Counted from the stretch's first letter, positions 29,422 to 39,048 are shown. The stretch is DNA of 64,000 bases from Alteromonas profundi (GCF_010500865.1 NZ_JAAAWN010000006.1:1-64000), one strand, 5' to 3'. Numbers and translations: made by a program. The notes: generated by a model not told the origin, from the sequence alone.

Positions 29422-30006
29422 ATGAAGGCAACTCAATTACGAGCCTTGTCTGTAGCGCTATTAACCTGCGGCCTATCTTTTCCTGCGCTGGCTGACTGGA
29501 GCATTGATCAAAACGCCAGTGCACTGCATTTTCTTTCGACAAAAAATGCCCAAGTTACTGAAGTACATCAGTTCGATAGTTTCGATGGACGCTTGTCTGA
29601 CGATGGAACATTGACGGTTTCGGTAGATTTGTCGTCAGTGAATACGTCTATTGATATTCGTAATCAACGTATGAAAGATATGCTGTTTAATGTCAGTGAA
29701 TTTGCTGAAGCTACCTTTCAAGCTGAACTACCTGAATCGCTAACTACACTAGCCCCGGGTTCACAAGCAATGAGCAAAGTAGACGGTATCCTTTCTCTTA
29801 ACGGTAAGGCAGTATCAAGTAGCTTTGAAGTACAAGTTACCCGCGTAGATAAAGACACGCTAACCGTTAGCACAGTGTCTCCTACCTTGATTAAAGCTGA
29901 ATCGTTTGGCCTCGCTGAAGGCGTTGCTGCACTACAGAAAATTGCGGGTTTAAACAGTATTACCACTACGGTACCGGTCACCTTTTCGGTGACATTTACG
30001 CAGTAA
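29422..30006 (+). CDS. YceI family periplasmic lipid-binding protein
   Basis: Exported protein of 194 residues. The signal peptide is about 1-21 (LLTCGLSFPALA before DWSID), then a YceI beta-barrel of lipocalin-like shape that in relatives binds polyisoprenoids. The start ATG 29422 has AAAGGAG 7 bases upstream. A longer frame from 29356 has no such site. Family-level call: ligand and role are not readable. A strong bidirectional terminator follows. Confidence 0.85.
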   Translation: MKATQLRALSVALLTCGLSFPALADWSIDQNASALHFLSTKNAQVTEVHQFDSFDGRLSDDGTLTVSVDLSSVNTSIDIRNQRMKDMLFNVSEFAEATFQAELPESLTTLAPGSQAMSKVDGILSLNGKAVSSSFEVQVTRVDKDTLTVSTVSPTLIKAESFGLAEGVAALQKIAGLNSITTTVPVTFSVTFTQ

Positions 30007-30045
30007 AAAATCGTCTTTATCGTATGCATAAACAGCTTCACCAAT

Positions 30046-30076
30046 AAAAAACGGGCTAACAATAGCCCGTTTTTTT
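30046..30076. terminator. bidirectional intrinsic terminator
   Basis: A 13-bp stem (30046-30058 with 30063-30075), A-rich at one foot and T-rich at the other, has a 4-base loop. It lies between the convergent yceI and opgH genes. It works on paper in both directions. Confidence 0.88.
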
Positions 30077-30097
30077 ATTGCGTAACAAATCAGTCTA

Positions 30098-32080
30098 CTA
30101 CGCAGCCTGGCGAGTCCCTACCTGCTTAGGTAGCGGCTTCTCATTTAATGCCTGTTCTGGCATAGACACCCACAAGCTTCGCGGTAGGCGCGGAACATCG
30201 GGCTGATAATGAGAAATTGCAAAATGTTGCATGCTTACACGCAAACGTTTTAATGCAGTACATTCGTCAACCTCTTGGTCGATAACGAATACGCCCCAAC
30301 GACGCATTTGAATACCTAGGGCATCAGAACTGGTTAAACGAATAACCGGTGCCGCTAATACCATGCCTATTAGCACTGGCAGTAACCACATAAATAGCGA
30401 CGGCGTAAAATAGAAGGTTGTTACCCCCCATGCAACCGCTAAACAACTCATTATTTGCGTATGTTTAATTGCTACGCCCCAGGGTACTTTTCGCCCTTCA
30501 CGCTCTTGCGCCTCCCATTTCACAGAATGGCCAACAAATACGCTTAACACAAAGTAACTGTGATAGAACATCATTAATGGCGCAATAAGCACGGCCATAA
30601 ATAGTTCAATTGCCGAACTCTTAATAAGATTAAATGTGCCGCCAAACTCCGCTCTACGCTGAATAAGCGCAAGCGCAATACCCAATAATTTAGGTAGGAA
30701 TAATAATGCTGCTGTACCCCACATCGTTACCATCATCATATCTTGACGGGCTATTTGCCAACTTGGGAAAAGCTGATACTCAGACATAAAGAATTCTGGC
30801 ACAGACGTGGCGCGGATAAGCGCATCTGTGGTACCTAGCGCGAGCATACAGAACAATACAAGAGAAGATATATACGCAAACGCACCAAACAAGAAGTGCA
30901 AACGATTGGCCGTTTTCAAGCCTTTTACCTTGAGCAAACCTAAGTGTTGGATGTTACCTTGTACCCAACGACGATCACGAATAGCGTAATCAACGATGTT
31001 GCTAGGTACTTCTTCGTAACTTCCTGTGGTGTCGGTAAGCAAATAGGCCTGCCAGCCAGCACGACGCAATAGCGCGGCTTCAACAAAGTCATGACTTAGA
31101 ATTTCACCACCAAAAGGGGCTCGTCCTTCAAGCTTAGGCAACCCACAATGCTGCATAAACGGGGCGATTCGAATGATAGCATTGTGCCCCCAATAGTTGG
31201 CGCTATCGGTTTGCCAAAAAGAAAGTCCAGTGGCTAACATGGGGCTGTATAAATGTGCCGCAAATTGAACAAAACGGCCAAAGAAGGTATTTTGACGTAC
31301 AGGCATTGGAATGGTTTGAACCAATGCTGTATCTGGGTTTTGCTCAATTCGACGGGCTAAGTCTAGCATGCGCTCGCCGGTCATGATGCTATCGGCATCA
31401 AGGACAATCATAGATTCGTAGTTCGCGCCCCAACGCTCACAAAAATCTTTCAAGTTACCCACTTTACGATGTAAGTTCTTTTCCCGACGACGGTAAAACA
31501 CTTGATTAGAAAACCCACGTAAGCGCTTGGTCATACGTTGCCACGCGCGTAGTTCTGCATCCGCTTTGTCAGCGTCACGGGTGTCACTTAGCATATAAAA
31601 GTCGAACTGACTGGCGTGAGGCGTATTCATAATTTCACGAACACAGGCCTCAAAGCCCACCATAATACGACGGGTATCTTCATTATATACAGGCATTACG
31701 ATAGCGTGTCGCTGGTTAATATCACTGTCACTATCAGGAGCAGCTTGTTCCTTACGTAAGCTTAGAGGGTCGATATGAAATAGTTTCAATACGAAACCAA
31801 TAATACCTGTCCAAAACGCCATACATAGCCAAGCGAATAAAGTAAGCCCTAATCCTAACTGCGCAATTTCTAGGTTAGTTAAACCGTTCGGTAGAAAAAT
31901 TTCATATAAACTCCAACCGGCAAGCGCCGTGCTTGGAATAACTAGCATTGCCATGATAAACAAACGCATATGCTCTCCTTTGGTAATTAGGTTGCTCTTT
32001 GTGGGCGCCTGATTTGCGTCCTCACATGTATTGGCCGCCGATAACTGGGGGCAACTGCGATTACTGTGGTTGGTAGACAT
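30098..32080 (-). CDS. opgH: glucans biosynthesis glucosyltransferase OpgH
   Basis: Inner-membrane family 2 glucosyltransferase that makes the beta-1,2 backbone of osmoregulated periplasmic glucans from UDP-glucose. The catalytic region has MIVLDADSIMTG and the RDRRWVQGN form of the QxxRW motif, with about eight membrane helices around it. It is 660 residues from ATG 32080, far shorter than E. coli OpgH (847), because the long cytoplasmic N-terminus is missing. An alternative ATG at 31969, directly before the first membrane helix, has a stronger AAGGAG. The true start could be either. The 32080 start overlaps opgG by 20 bases. Confidence 0.9.
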   Translation of the reverse strand: MSTNHSNRSCPQLSAANTCEDANQAPTKSNLITKGEHMRLFIMAMLVIPSTALAGWSLYEIFLPNGLTNLEIAQLGLGLTLFAWLCMAFWTGIIGFVLKLFHIDPLSLRKEQAAPDSDSDINQRHAIVMPVYNEDTRRIMVGFEACVREIMNTPHASQFDFYMLSDTRDADKADAELRAWQRMTKRLRGFSNQVFYRRREKNLHRKVGNLKDFCERWGANYESMIVLDADSIMTGERMLDLARRIEQNPDTALVQTIPMPVRQNTFFGRFVQFAAHLYSPMLATGLSFWQTDSANYWGHNAIIRIAPFMQHCGLPKLEGRAPFGGEILSHDFVEAALLRRAGWQAYLLTDTTGSYEEVPSNIVDYAIRDRRWVQGNIQHLGLLKVKGLKTANRLHFLFGAFAYISSLVLFCMLALGTTDALIRATSVPEFFMSEYQLFPSWQIARQDMMMVTMWGTAALLFLPKLLGIALALIQRRAEFGGTFNLIKSSAIELFMAVLIAPLMMFYHSYFVLSVFVGHSVKWEAQEREGRKVPWGVAIKHTQIMSCLAVAWGVTTFYFTPSLFMWLLPVLIGMVLAAPVIRLTSSDALGIQMRRWGVFVIDQEVDECTALKRLRVSMQHFAISHYQPDVPRLPRSLWVSMPEQALNEKPLPKQVGTRQAA

Positions 32081-33677
32081 AATTCCATACCTCACTTATA
32101 CGCTTGCCGTCATGTTCGATATACGCTCGCATATCCACTGTTTTTTGCTCTTCAGGGGTTACTAAGAATGTTGCTCTCCATTCTTGCCCATCGGCCACTG
32201 GATAAAGGCGCGCCTGCGCGATACTTCCTCGCGTGCTTTGCACCGTTAGTTTGGTGTTTTTCGGATTAAACTCAGCCCCTGCTGGTACTGAAAAGTCGAT
32301 ATTAAACTGACGCGTTGCATTTAAACTTTCGTCCTCAAACTCATCGCCAGGTAGAACGGCTGACCCTTGACGCGTACGCACCACTGACGCAAGTTCACTT
32401 ACGAAGGGGTTTTGCTCTACCGTGCTTAACTCGTAGGCAAAATATAAGGCATCGCCTGCCACAACGGGCTTCTGCGGTGTCCAAAAGGCTACAATGTTGT
32501 CGTGAATTTCTGACGATGTAGGTATTTCAACTACCTCTAAACGCCCTTCTTCAAACCCTTTCTCAGGCGTTACCCATAACCCCGGACGCAGGTGATAATT
32601 CGCTTCTGCATCTAAGTAGTTATCCCATTCGCCGTCTCTTTGCAGCATACCGAAGCCTTCAGGGTTGCTATCGCTTAACGAAGTAACTTGTAAACGACTT
32701 GGGTTGGTAAGTGGGCGCCAAATTTGTTCGCCAGCGTGGGTTACCATAAGTACACCATCGCTGTCATGAACCTCGGGACGATAGTCATCGTGACGCTTCT
32801 CGCTGTTCTCGCCATAAAGGAACATACTGGTAAAAGGAGCAATGCCCAGCTTGTTCACATCATCTCGGGCAAACAACCAGGTGTTAACATCGACCTTGGT
32901 ATCAATGCCAGGCTCGATAACAAACTTATAAGCACCCGCCATAGATGGGCTTTCTAATCTGGCGTAAATCGTGATTGGCTGCCCTTCGCGTGGCTCAATT
33001 AACCAAAACTCTGTGAAATGGGGGAACTCTTCGCCTTTTGAGAGTGCTGTATCGATAGCAAGACCACGCGCTGAAATGCCATAAACCTGATTTTTACCCA
33101 CTAAGCGAAAATAAGATGCGCCGAGAAATACCGCGAATTCATCTTTGTACTCTTCGTTTTTAATAGGGTAGTGAACACGAAATCCAGCATATCCGAGATC
33201 ATCAGTAGTATGCTGGGCGAGCGGCGCGGCCTTATCATCATAACTAAATCTAGTCTTATCAAAAGGAACCTTTGTAGCGTTGTTGTCAGCATCAATCACG
33301 TTTACGGTAACAGGCAACTGATAAAGAAAGCCGGGGTGAAAAAATTGGACTTCATAGTCGTTTTCACCATGCCACAAGCTCTTCTCTGGTTGGAAACGGA
33401 TAGCACGATAGGTTTGGTAGTCGATATCTTTTAATGCATCGGCTAAACCGTGATCATTCTCTGTGTAACTTTCTTGCGCAGATTGTTTCGCGCTATCAAT
33501 AATAGACTGAAGAATAGGTGATGACTCACCCGGTAAATCGGCTTCACTCATAGTAGCTGCTGCCGCCATTGGTGTTGCGAACAAGGCGAGCAAACTGGTA
33601 GCGAATATCGCAACGCGGCGAAATGATGCTGTAGATATCATCGATTTTTTACTACCTTTATTTACTGTCGTATACAC
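32061..33677 (-). CDS. opgG: glucans biosynthesis protein OpgG
   Basis: Periplasmic protein needed for osmoregulated glucan backbone synthesis or branching with OpgH. The 538 residues comprise a signal peptide (about 1-40, ending TPMAAAA) and then a large beta-sandwich domain and a C-terminal Ig-like domain, typical of OpgG/OpgD. Recognisable blocks are IRFQPEKSLWHGE and RDGEWDNYLDAEANYHLRP. The start is GTG 33677 with AAAGGGAG 7 bases upstream. An ATG at 33641 has a weaker site. First gene of the opgG-opgH operon. Confidence 0.93.
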   Translation of the reverse strand: MYTTVNKGSKKSMISTASFRRVAIFATSLLALFATPMAAAATMSEADLPGESSPILQSIIDSAKQSAQESYTENDHGLADALKDIDYQTYRAIRFQPEKSLWHGENDYEVQFFHPGFLYQLPVTVNVIDADNNATKVPFDKTRFSYDDKAAPLAQHTTDDLGYAGFRVHYPIKNEEYKDEFAVFLGASYFRLVGKNQVYGISARGLAIDTALSKGEEFPHFTEFWLIEPREGQPITIYARLESPSMAGAYKFVIEPGIDTKVDVNTWLFARDDVNKLGIAPFTSMFLYGENSEKRHDDYRPEVHDSDGVLMVTHAGEQIWRPLTNPSRLQVTSLSDSNPEGFGMLQRDGEWDNYLDAEANYHLRPGLWVTPEKGFEEGRLEVVEIPTSSEIHDNIVAFWTPQKPVVAGDALYFAYELSTVEQNPFVSELASVVRTRQGSAVLPGDEFEDESLNATRQFNIDFSVPAGAEFNPKNTKLTVQSTRGSIAQARLYPVADGQEWRATFLVTPEEQKTVDMRAYIEHDGKRISEVWNYVYQPQ

Positions 33678-34223
33678 CGTTTATCTCCCTTTAAGAAAAA
33701 GTGCGTTAGAACTCGTCAATGTCGTAACCGCCTCTGTGCGCTACGCTATCCCTAGGCAAAACACGAATCGTTACTGGTTTCTCTAAAACGCGATAAATCA
33801 AAAAATAAAACTGCAACTTACACTCTTAGACTAGCAAGACTTGTTCCACTCTTTTGATGACAATAAATAATCCATATTAATCAAAAATATAGCATTTATT
33901 TCTGGTGAAATTTATAACCATGCAAACGTGTAAATAAGGGTAGGTAGGTTAGACAAAAGGATAAGTGTTGGTTTTTAGCAACACAATTCCCCTCTTCGAA
34001 AATCTATGCAGGTGTACACATCGCCATTATGGTTACTGTCTTTATACTATCGGAATAAAGATAAACATAATTAACCCTTTAAATTCAACTACATAAAAAG
34101 TTAATAGCCGCAAGCTCTAGGTCAATTTGGGCAATCTGGCAAAGCAATTGCTCTACCTCTTTAGAACGGCATCATTAGAACGCAGATAGTGGTTATTCTG
34201 CGAAATACTAAGGAGTTTTCCTA
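33678..34223. other. 546-base intergenic region between opgG and the barrel gene
   Basis: No convincing gene is seen on either strand. The DNA is AT-rich in the middle (about 33780-34120) and must hold the divergent promoters of opgG and the outer-membrane protein gene. A small stem (34181-34186 with 34197-34202) lies just before the AAGGAG of the barrel gene and could affect its translation. I could not assign -10/-35 boxes with confidence. A small RNA is possible but unsupported. Confidence 0.5.
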
Positions 34224-34775
34224 ATGTGTAAAACACTCACACTACTTGCAGTGGTGACTGCAACCTTATCTTCTTACTCAGCTATGGCTGACACGCCAGA
34301 TTGGCAATATGTTGAAGGGGGGTACACCAAAGTAGATTTTGATGGGAATGAATCTTTTGAACCAGATGGCCTTAACATTAACAGCAAGTACTTGCTTAAT
34401 TCCAACGTTTACCTAAACGGCGAATATAGCTTCTTTGAAGAAGGAGAGGCGGATTTCGATATGCTTACATTAGGCGCAGGGTACCGTTTACCGGTAAACG
34501 CGACCACTGATGCGTATTTTGGCGCGAATTTAGAACGTTTAGGTGGCGACTTTGATGATGAAACCGGCTACAGCATAAACGCTGGGTTGCGTTCTATGGT
34601 AACAGAACAAATTGAACTGGCCGGTGAAGTTGGTTATTACGATGTATACGACGGTGAAGCCACCGTAAAAATAGGTGCGAACTATTACATTACCCCACAA
34701 TGGGCGGTAGGTGCTAGCTACGAATCTATTGATGAACTCGATATCTTGCAGGTTACTGCTCGATACGCTTTTTAA
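34224..34775 (+). CDS. small outer-membrane beta-barrel protein
   Basis: A 183-residue protein with a signal peptide (about 1-22, SYSAMA before DTPDW). The rest alternates polar and hydrophobic residues in strands such as YLNGEYSFF, LTLGAGYRL and AVGASYESI, and ends in an aromatic residue (VTARYAF), the outer-membrane assembly signal. The size suits an eight-stranded barrel. The loops are strongly acidic (EEGEADFD, GGDFDDETG). It resembles the porin-family OmpA/OmpX-like proteins of marine bacteria. Specific function unknown. AAGGAG precedes the ATG, and a terminator follows within 25 bases. Confidence 0.75.
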   Translation: MCKTLTLLAVVTATLSSYSAMADTPDWQYVEGGYTKVDFDGNESFEPDGLNINSKYLLNSNVYLNGEYSFFEEGEADFDMLTLGAGYRLPVNATTDAYFGANLERLGGDFDDETGYSINAGLRSMVTEQIELAGEVGYYDVYDGEATVKIGANYYITPQWAVGASYESIDELDILQVTARYAF

Positions 34776-34798
34776 CGCCCTCTCCTCCTCAGAAGGCT

Positions 34799-34823
34799 AG
34801 CCGGTCGCTCGACCGGCTTTTTT
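34799..34823 (+). terminator. intrinsic terminator after the barrel gene
   Basis: A GC-rich stem (34799-34807 with 34810-34818, the innermost pairs probably open) is followed by TTTTT. It ends the plus-strand barrel gene 24 bases after its stop. The stem core is shared with the hairpins at 42359 and 46067. Confidence 0.85.
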
Positions 34824-34838
34824 ATTTCTACAAAGCCC

Positions 34839-35069
34839 TTACTCTTCTTGAGAGGCACTCATCTCATCTTTGGCACGAATATCTACACTTTCATGCAACT
34901 CTGAATACACTAAAACCGCGTCACCGCGTGTTAATGCGTCGATTACCTGCTCAACTTTTACTGTTAGGCTTACGTCTTCGGCGCCATATTCTGTACCTTC
35001 CCGTAAGACAAACCCTTCTACAATACTTTGTAGGGTTTCTTTTTCTAACGCATCTAAAGGAATAATCAT
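34839..35069 (-). CDS. yheU: YheU family protein
   Basis: A 76-residue cytoplasmic protein closely matching E. coli YheU (72 residues): MIIPLDALEKETLQSIVEGF, then VLREGTEYGAEDVSL and DAVLVYSELHESVDI. Function unknown. Its ATG overlaps the yheT stop (ATGA), and it is last in the yheS - TIGR02444 - yheT - yheU operon. The E. coli order has prkB next; here prkB lies about 31 kb away. Confidence 0.9.
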   Translation of the reverse strand: MIIPLDALEKETLQSIVEGFVLREGTEYGAEDVSLTVKVEQVIDALTRGDAVLVYSELHESVDIRAKDEMSASQEE

Positions 35070-36103
35070 GGTTGCTCCACATATGGGGTGTTTAAATTTA
35101 CCGGCAGAACGTCACTAACAAATCGCTTTACCCTGTCATGTAGCCAAACCTTGGGGCTGAGTATTGAGCCTTGCATAAACCCAACGTGCCCACCTCGCTC
35201 ACTTAACTCAAGTGTAACGCTACGTGCTAACTCTTGTTCTTTTGGCACCACTAAATGGTTCATAAATGGGTCATCAATACTATGTAACACCAAGGTTTTA
35301 CAGTGAATGGCACTTAGAAAGTGATAGGCGCTACACTTTTCATAATAGTCTTGCGCATCGGCAAACCCGTGTAAGGGCGCCGTTACCTTTTCATCAAACT
35401 GAGCGAAGCTGGTAATACCGTCTACGTCTTCTTTCGTTAGCTGAATAAGCTTGCGATAATCGATAAAGGCCATTTTCTTTAGCAGTGTATGTTTCATACT
35501 TGCTAACAGGTACTTTTGGTACACACGGGAAAAGCCTTGGTTTATCGACCGCCCACACTCTGCCAGTTTAAGTGGCGAAGATATCGCTACCGCTGCTTGT
35601 AACCATTTCTGAGCTGGGTTCTCACCAAGGAGCTTAAGTAGCATGTTCCCGCCGAGTGAAAAACCTATAGCAACTTTAGGTAACTGCGGAAACTTATCGC
35701 TTAGCCATTGTAAAAAGAAGCTAGGATCTTCGGTTTCGCCCGAATGGTAGGCTCGGGCGGTTAAATTTGGTACGCCGCTACAACCACGGTAGTGCATCAT
35801 AACAACTTGCCAGCCATTGACCGATAAATTAGCCATCATATCGTTGGCATAATGCGACCTAATACTGCCTTCCAGCCCATGAAATAGTACGACAACACCG
35901 CTTGGCTCCACCGGCTTCGGCCCCCAAGCTATATCAACAAAATCATCATCGGGTAAGGTGAGCCGTTCCATTTTATAATTTAACGGCAAGCGTTTTTGAA
36001 TAAATCGTGGCCAAATCGTTTGTACATGCCGGTTTTTCGCCCAACGAGGTACACGAAACTCACTTTTTACAATTTTTCCATGTGATAAGGCGGGGTTAGT
36101 CAT
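35066..36103 (-). CDS. yheT: alpha/beta hydrolase YheT
   Basis: Alpha/beta-hydrolase of the YheT/ABHD1-3 group, 345 residues. The oxyanion region is LFHGLEGS (around 74-80), the nucleophile Ser149 sits in GFSLGG, and a late Asp (HSIDDPFM) and His (ERGGHVGFM) complete the triad. Substrates of the bacterial members are not established, and esters or lipids are likely. It lies 15 bases downstream of the TIGR02444 gene and overlaps yheU by 4 bases. Confidence 0.9.
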   Translation of the reverse strand: MTNPALSHGKIVKSEFRVPRWAKNRHVQTIWPRFIQKRLPLNYKMERLTLPDDDFVDIAWGPKPVEPSGVVVLFHGLEGSIRSHYANDMMANLSVNGWQVVMMHYRGCSGVPNLTARAYHSGETEDPSFFLQWLSDKFPQLPKVAIGFSLGGNMLLKLLGENPAQKWLQAAVAISSPLKLAECGRSINQGFSRVYQKYLLASMKHTLLKKMAFIDYRKLIQLTKEDVDGITSFAQFDEKVTAPLHGFADAQDYYEKCSAYHFLSAIHCKTLVLHSIDDPFMNHLVVPKEQELARSVTLELSERGGHVGFMQGSILSPKVWLHDRVKRFVSDVLPVNLNTPYVEQP

Positions 36104-36118
36104 TCTTTGTATTTACTC

Positions 36119-36628
36119 TTAAGGCAACTGTTTTAGCAGTAATGACAGCAACGCGCGTGCCTCTGCTTTATCTTTAAGCTGATATAAATTTATAAACGCA
36201 GCAATAGACGCATTCATCATCGAGGTTACGTGTTCACCTTGGCCGGCTATTTGGGTTAACTGGCATTCATTCACCCTTTGCACTAACACAGCTTGTTGCT
36301 CACGCTCTAGCGTAAGCTCTTGTTGCTTTAACGCTTCGTATGCCTCTGTTAGTTCTCCCTTCTTTGGCTTGGCCGCTTTGCGCTTACGTCTAAGTACCTC
36401 TAAGGGACCACTTTTCGCACTTACCTCTTCAGCAACATAACGAAGTTGTAATAGGTTAATAATGACGCCGTGTTCTATGCACCAACATACTAACAATAGT
36501 ATGTTCACATTAACCCCGAAGCGATCTTGCAGGGTTATAGCGATAGGCGCTATATCATTACGCTGATAAGTGGTCACACTGTATTGCCAAAAACCTTCGT
36601 CGGTAAGTTTGCTATTATTGCGCGTCAT
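36119..36628 (-). CDS. TIGR02444 family protein (DUF2390)
   Basis: A 169-residue protein, mostly helical, with the family opening FWQYSVTTYQRNDIAPIAITLQD and a region LLLVCWCIEHG. A basic patch (RRKRKAAKPKKG, around residues 87-98) and a Glu/Gln-rich helix follow. Function unknown. The ATG lies inside the last codons of yheS, overlapping it by 14 bases, which argues for translational coupling. A longer frame to 36664 lacks support. The family is usually found next to yheS in marine gammaproteobacteria. Confidence 0.8.
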   Translation of the reverse strand: MTRNNSKLTDEGFWQYSVTTYQRNDIAPIAITLQDRFGVNVNILLLVCWCIEHGVIINLLQLRYVAEEVSAKSGPLEVLRRKRKAAKPKKGELTEAYEALKQQELTLEREQQAVLVQRVNECQLTQIAGQGEHVTSMMNASIAAFINLYQLKDKAEARALLSLLLKQLP

Positions 36629-38552
36629 AAGCTGCTCGCTCTTGTTCCATTTGCTCCTGAGCATCTAACCAGGCCATTTCATGCTCTTCAAGTGCTTGTG
36701 TAAGCTGCGCTTGATTATCAAGCAAAGCTAATAACTCTGCCTTCCTATCGTCATCGTAAAGCCCTGTATCAGATAACGTAGCCTCAACTTCTGCGAGATC
36801 TTTGGCACATTTATCCATCGCTTTTTCATGTTTTTCGAGGGCTTTTTTCAGCGGCGCTATTTGCTTTCTGAACTCTGCTTCTCTGCGTTTCTCTTCCTTT
36901 CTATCAAGTTTACGTTCCGTCTTTTCAGGCGCTTCTTGGCTTTGTGCCTTTGCGTCACTATTTGCTTGTGCTTTTTCAGCGGCTTGTTGTTTCAAGATCC
37001 ATGTTTTGTAGTCATCTAAATCGCCACTAAATACGGCAACGTCACCACTATCCACAAGATAGAAATCTTCGCACACTGATGATAGTAAAAAGCGATCATG
37101 AGATACCAAAACCATTGCGCCTTCAAAGCCTTGTAAGGCAATATTGAGGGCGTGGCGCATTTCCAAATCGAGATGGTTAGTAGGTTCATCAAGTAAAAGT
37201 AAATTAGGTTTTTGGTAAACAATTAGCGCCAATACCAAACGGGCTTTCTCTCCGCCAGACATAGGCGCTACAGGTGATAATGCTTCATCGCCATTAAACC
37301 CAAAACCACCCAAGTAATCCCGCAACTGCTGCTCGGTGGCTTTTTCATCAATACGCTGTAAATGCAAAATGGGTGTAGCGTGAGGATCGAGGGTTTCTAA
37401 TTGGTGCTGCGCGAAATAGCCAATTTTCAACCCTTTGGCGGTATTGAATACCCCTTGTTTTGGCGCGTGCACCCCCGCCAATAACTTAATTAGCGTTGAT
37501 TTACCTTGTCCATTTCGCCCCAGTAACCCTATACGGCTGCCTGGCACTAAATTTAGCTTCGCTTGCTGCAAGACAATATGTTCGCCATACCCTAACTGCA
37601 CTTTTTCCATCCGTACTAAAGGGTTAGGTAGCGCCGTAGGAGACGCAAATGAAAAACTAAATGGGCTAGCCATATGGGCAGGCATTAGCGTTTCCATTTT
37701 CTCTAGCTGCTTTATGCGACTTTGCGCTTGTTTTGCCTTGCTGGCTTTCGCTTTGAAGCGCGTAATAAATGAGGTGAGATGCGCTACTTTTTGCTGCTGC
37801 TTCTCATATTCAAGGTTTTGCAACCGCAAACGCTCGGCGCGTTGCGTTTCGTAGGCGGAATAGTTGCCTGTATAAGTAATCAGCTGTTGTTGCTCCACAC
37901 TAATAATTTGCCCCACGGTGCTGTCTATAAAGGCTTTGTCGTGAGAAATCAGTAAAAGAGTGCCATCATACCTTTGTAGCCATTTCTCCAACCAAATAAC
38001 AGCATCTAAGTCGAGGTGGTTGGTGGGCTCATCGAGCAACAGCAGATCAGAAGGGCATAGTAGCGCTTGCGCCAGATTAAGCCGCATACGCCAGCCACCT
38101 GAAAAATCAGACACGGGAGCTGTAAGCTGGACATTCGTAAAGCCAAGTCCGGATAAAATGGTGGCGGCTCTTGCTTCCACATCGTAGGCTCCGGCTTGCT
38201 CAAGCTGGCCATGAATTTGTCCTATTGCGACACCATCTTCTTTTGCTTCGGCTTCTTTCAAGGCCGCCTGTAAACCACGAAGATGTTTATCCCCATCAAT
38301 TACATAATCGATGGCATTTCTGTCTGTGGCTGGCGTTTCTTGCGCCACACTTACAATTCGCCACTGCGAAGGCAGCGAACACTCGCCCGCTTCTAAGGTA
38401 AGTTCATGACGGAGTAAAGCAAATAAAGACGATTTACCGCAGCCGTTGCTGCCAATCAAGGCGACCTTATGACCAGGAAAAACTTGCGCCGATGCCTCAT
38501 CGAGCAACAGTTTTCGTCCTCGCATCAGCGATACATTAGTGAGCTTTATCAT
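36615..38552 (-). CDS. yheS: ABC-F ATPase YheS
   Basis: Ribosome-associated ABC-F protein with two ATPase domains and no membrane part, 645 residues (E. coli 637). The first Walker A is GSNGCGKSS (about 34-42) with signature DFSGGWRMRL. The second is GRNGQGKST with signature MSGGEKARLVL. Walker B motifs are LLLLDEPTNHLD in both halves. A linker with many Lys/Gln residues lies between the domains. The C-terminal 130 residues form a charged coiled coil (EKTERKLDRKEEKRREAE). Known members relieve ribosome stalling. First gene of its operon. Confidence 0.94.
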   Translation of the reverse strand: MIKLTNVSLMRGRKLLLDEASAQVFPGHKVALIGSNGCGKSSLFALLRHELTLEAGECSLPSQWRIVSVAQETPATDRNAIDYVIDGDKHLRGLQAALKEAEAKEDGVAIGQIHGQLEQAGAYDVEARAATILSGLGFTNVQLTAPVSDFSGGWRMRLNLAQALLCPSDLLLLDEPTNHLDLDAVIWLEKWLQRYDGTLLLISHDKAFIDSTVGQIISVEQQQLITYTGNYSAYETQRAERLRLQNLEYEKQQQKVAHLTSFITRFKAKASKAKQAQSRIKQLEKMETLMPAHMASPFSFSFASPTALPNPLVRMEKVQLGYGEHIVLQQAKLNLVPGSRIGLLGRNGQGKSTLIKLLAGVHAPKQGVFNTAKGLKIGYFAQHQLETLDPHATPILHLQRIDEKATEQQLRDYLGGFGFNGDEALSPVAPMSGGEKARLVLALIVYQKPNLLLLDEPTNHLDLEMRHALNIALQGFEGAMVLVSHDRFLLSSVCEDFYLVDSGDVAVFSGDLDDYKTWILKQQAAEKAQANSDAKAQSQEAPEKTERKLDRKEEKRREAEFRKQIAPLKKALEKHEKAMDKCAKDLAEVEATLSDTGLYDDDRKAELLALLDNQAQLTQALEEHEMAWLDAQEQMEQERAAYDAQ

Positions 38553-38671
38553 TCAAGACCTTCAATAGAACAATTCAGGGCGCGTATGATAGCAAAAACT
38601 AACGTTAAAAGCTGATCAGCACGCGCCTTTTCACGGTATAATATAAGCATTTGAAAATAACGAGACGTATT

Positions 38672-38878
38672 ATGCCTAAACGAGAAAAACGCCGCTTTGT
38701 TGCGGGAGCCATCTGCCCAAAATGCCAAGAGTTAGACACTATATCGTTATATTTCGAAAACAATGTAGAAAAACTCGAATGCGTGGCCTGTGGTTACAGT
38801 GAGGCTCAAACCGATGAAAAGGTTGAGGCAGTTACCCGAGAAAATGAAAGTGTTATTGGTATTTTCAAGCCACACTAA
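38672..38878 (+). CDS. yheV: YheV family putative zinc ribbon protein
   Basis: A 68-residue protein with two CxxC pairs (ICPKCQ and ECVACG) forming a zinc ribbon, and the conserved end VIGIFKPH. It matches E. coli YheV closely. I start at ATG 38672 so that the N-terminus reads MPKREKRRFVAGA, like the family. Function unknown. It is divergent from yheS, and the kefB/kefG genes that separate the two in E. coli are absent. Confidence 0.88.
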   Translation: MPKREKRRFVAGAICPKCQELDTISLYFENNVEKLECVACGYSEAQTDEKVEAVTRENESVIGIFKPH

Positions 38879-39048
38879 AGGGTAAATATTACCTTGCAAG
38901 CTGTAGAACAAACATAGTTGCAAGGTATGCTCCCCTTTTCATCTTATTCTAAATCTTTAAAAACTCAAATATTACAACTAGTTACAACCCACATCAGCAA
39001 ATGGTTTCTCGGCATGTTACTTGAAGCTAAGTTAGCAAAGGAGTGATT

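Noticed and set aside
37435-37854. 139-residue open frame antisense to yheS
   Set aside because: YheS is intact and recognisable on the other strand. This frame has no coding features of its own.
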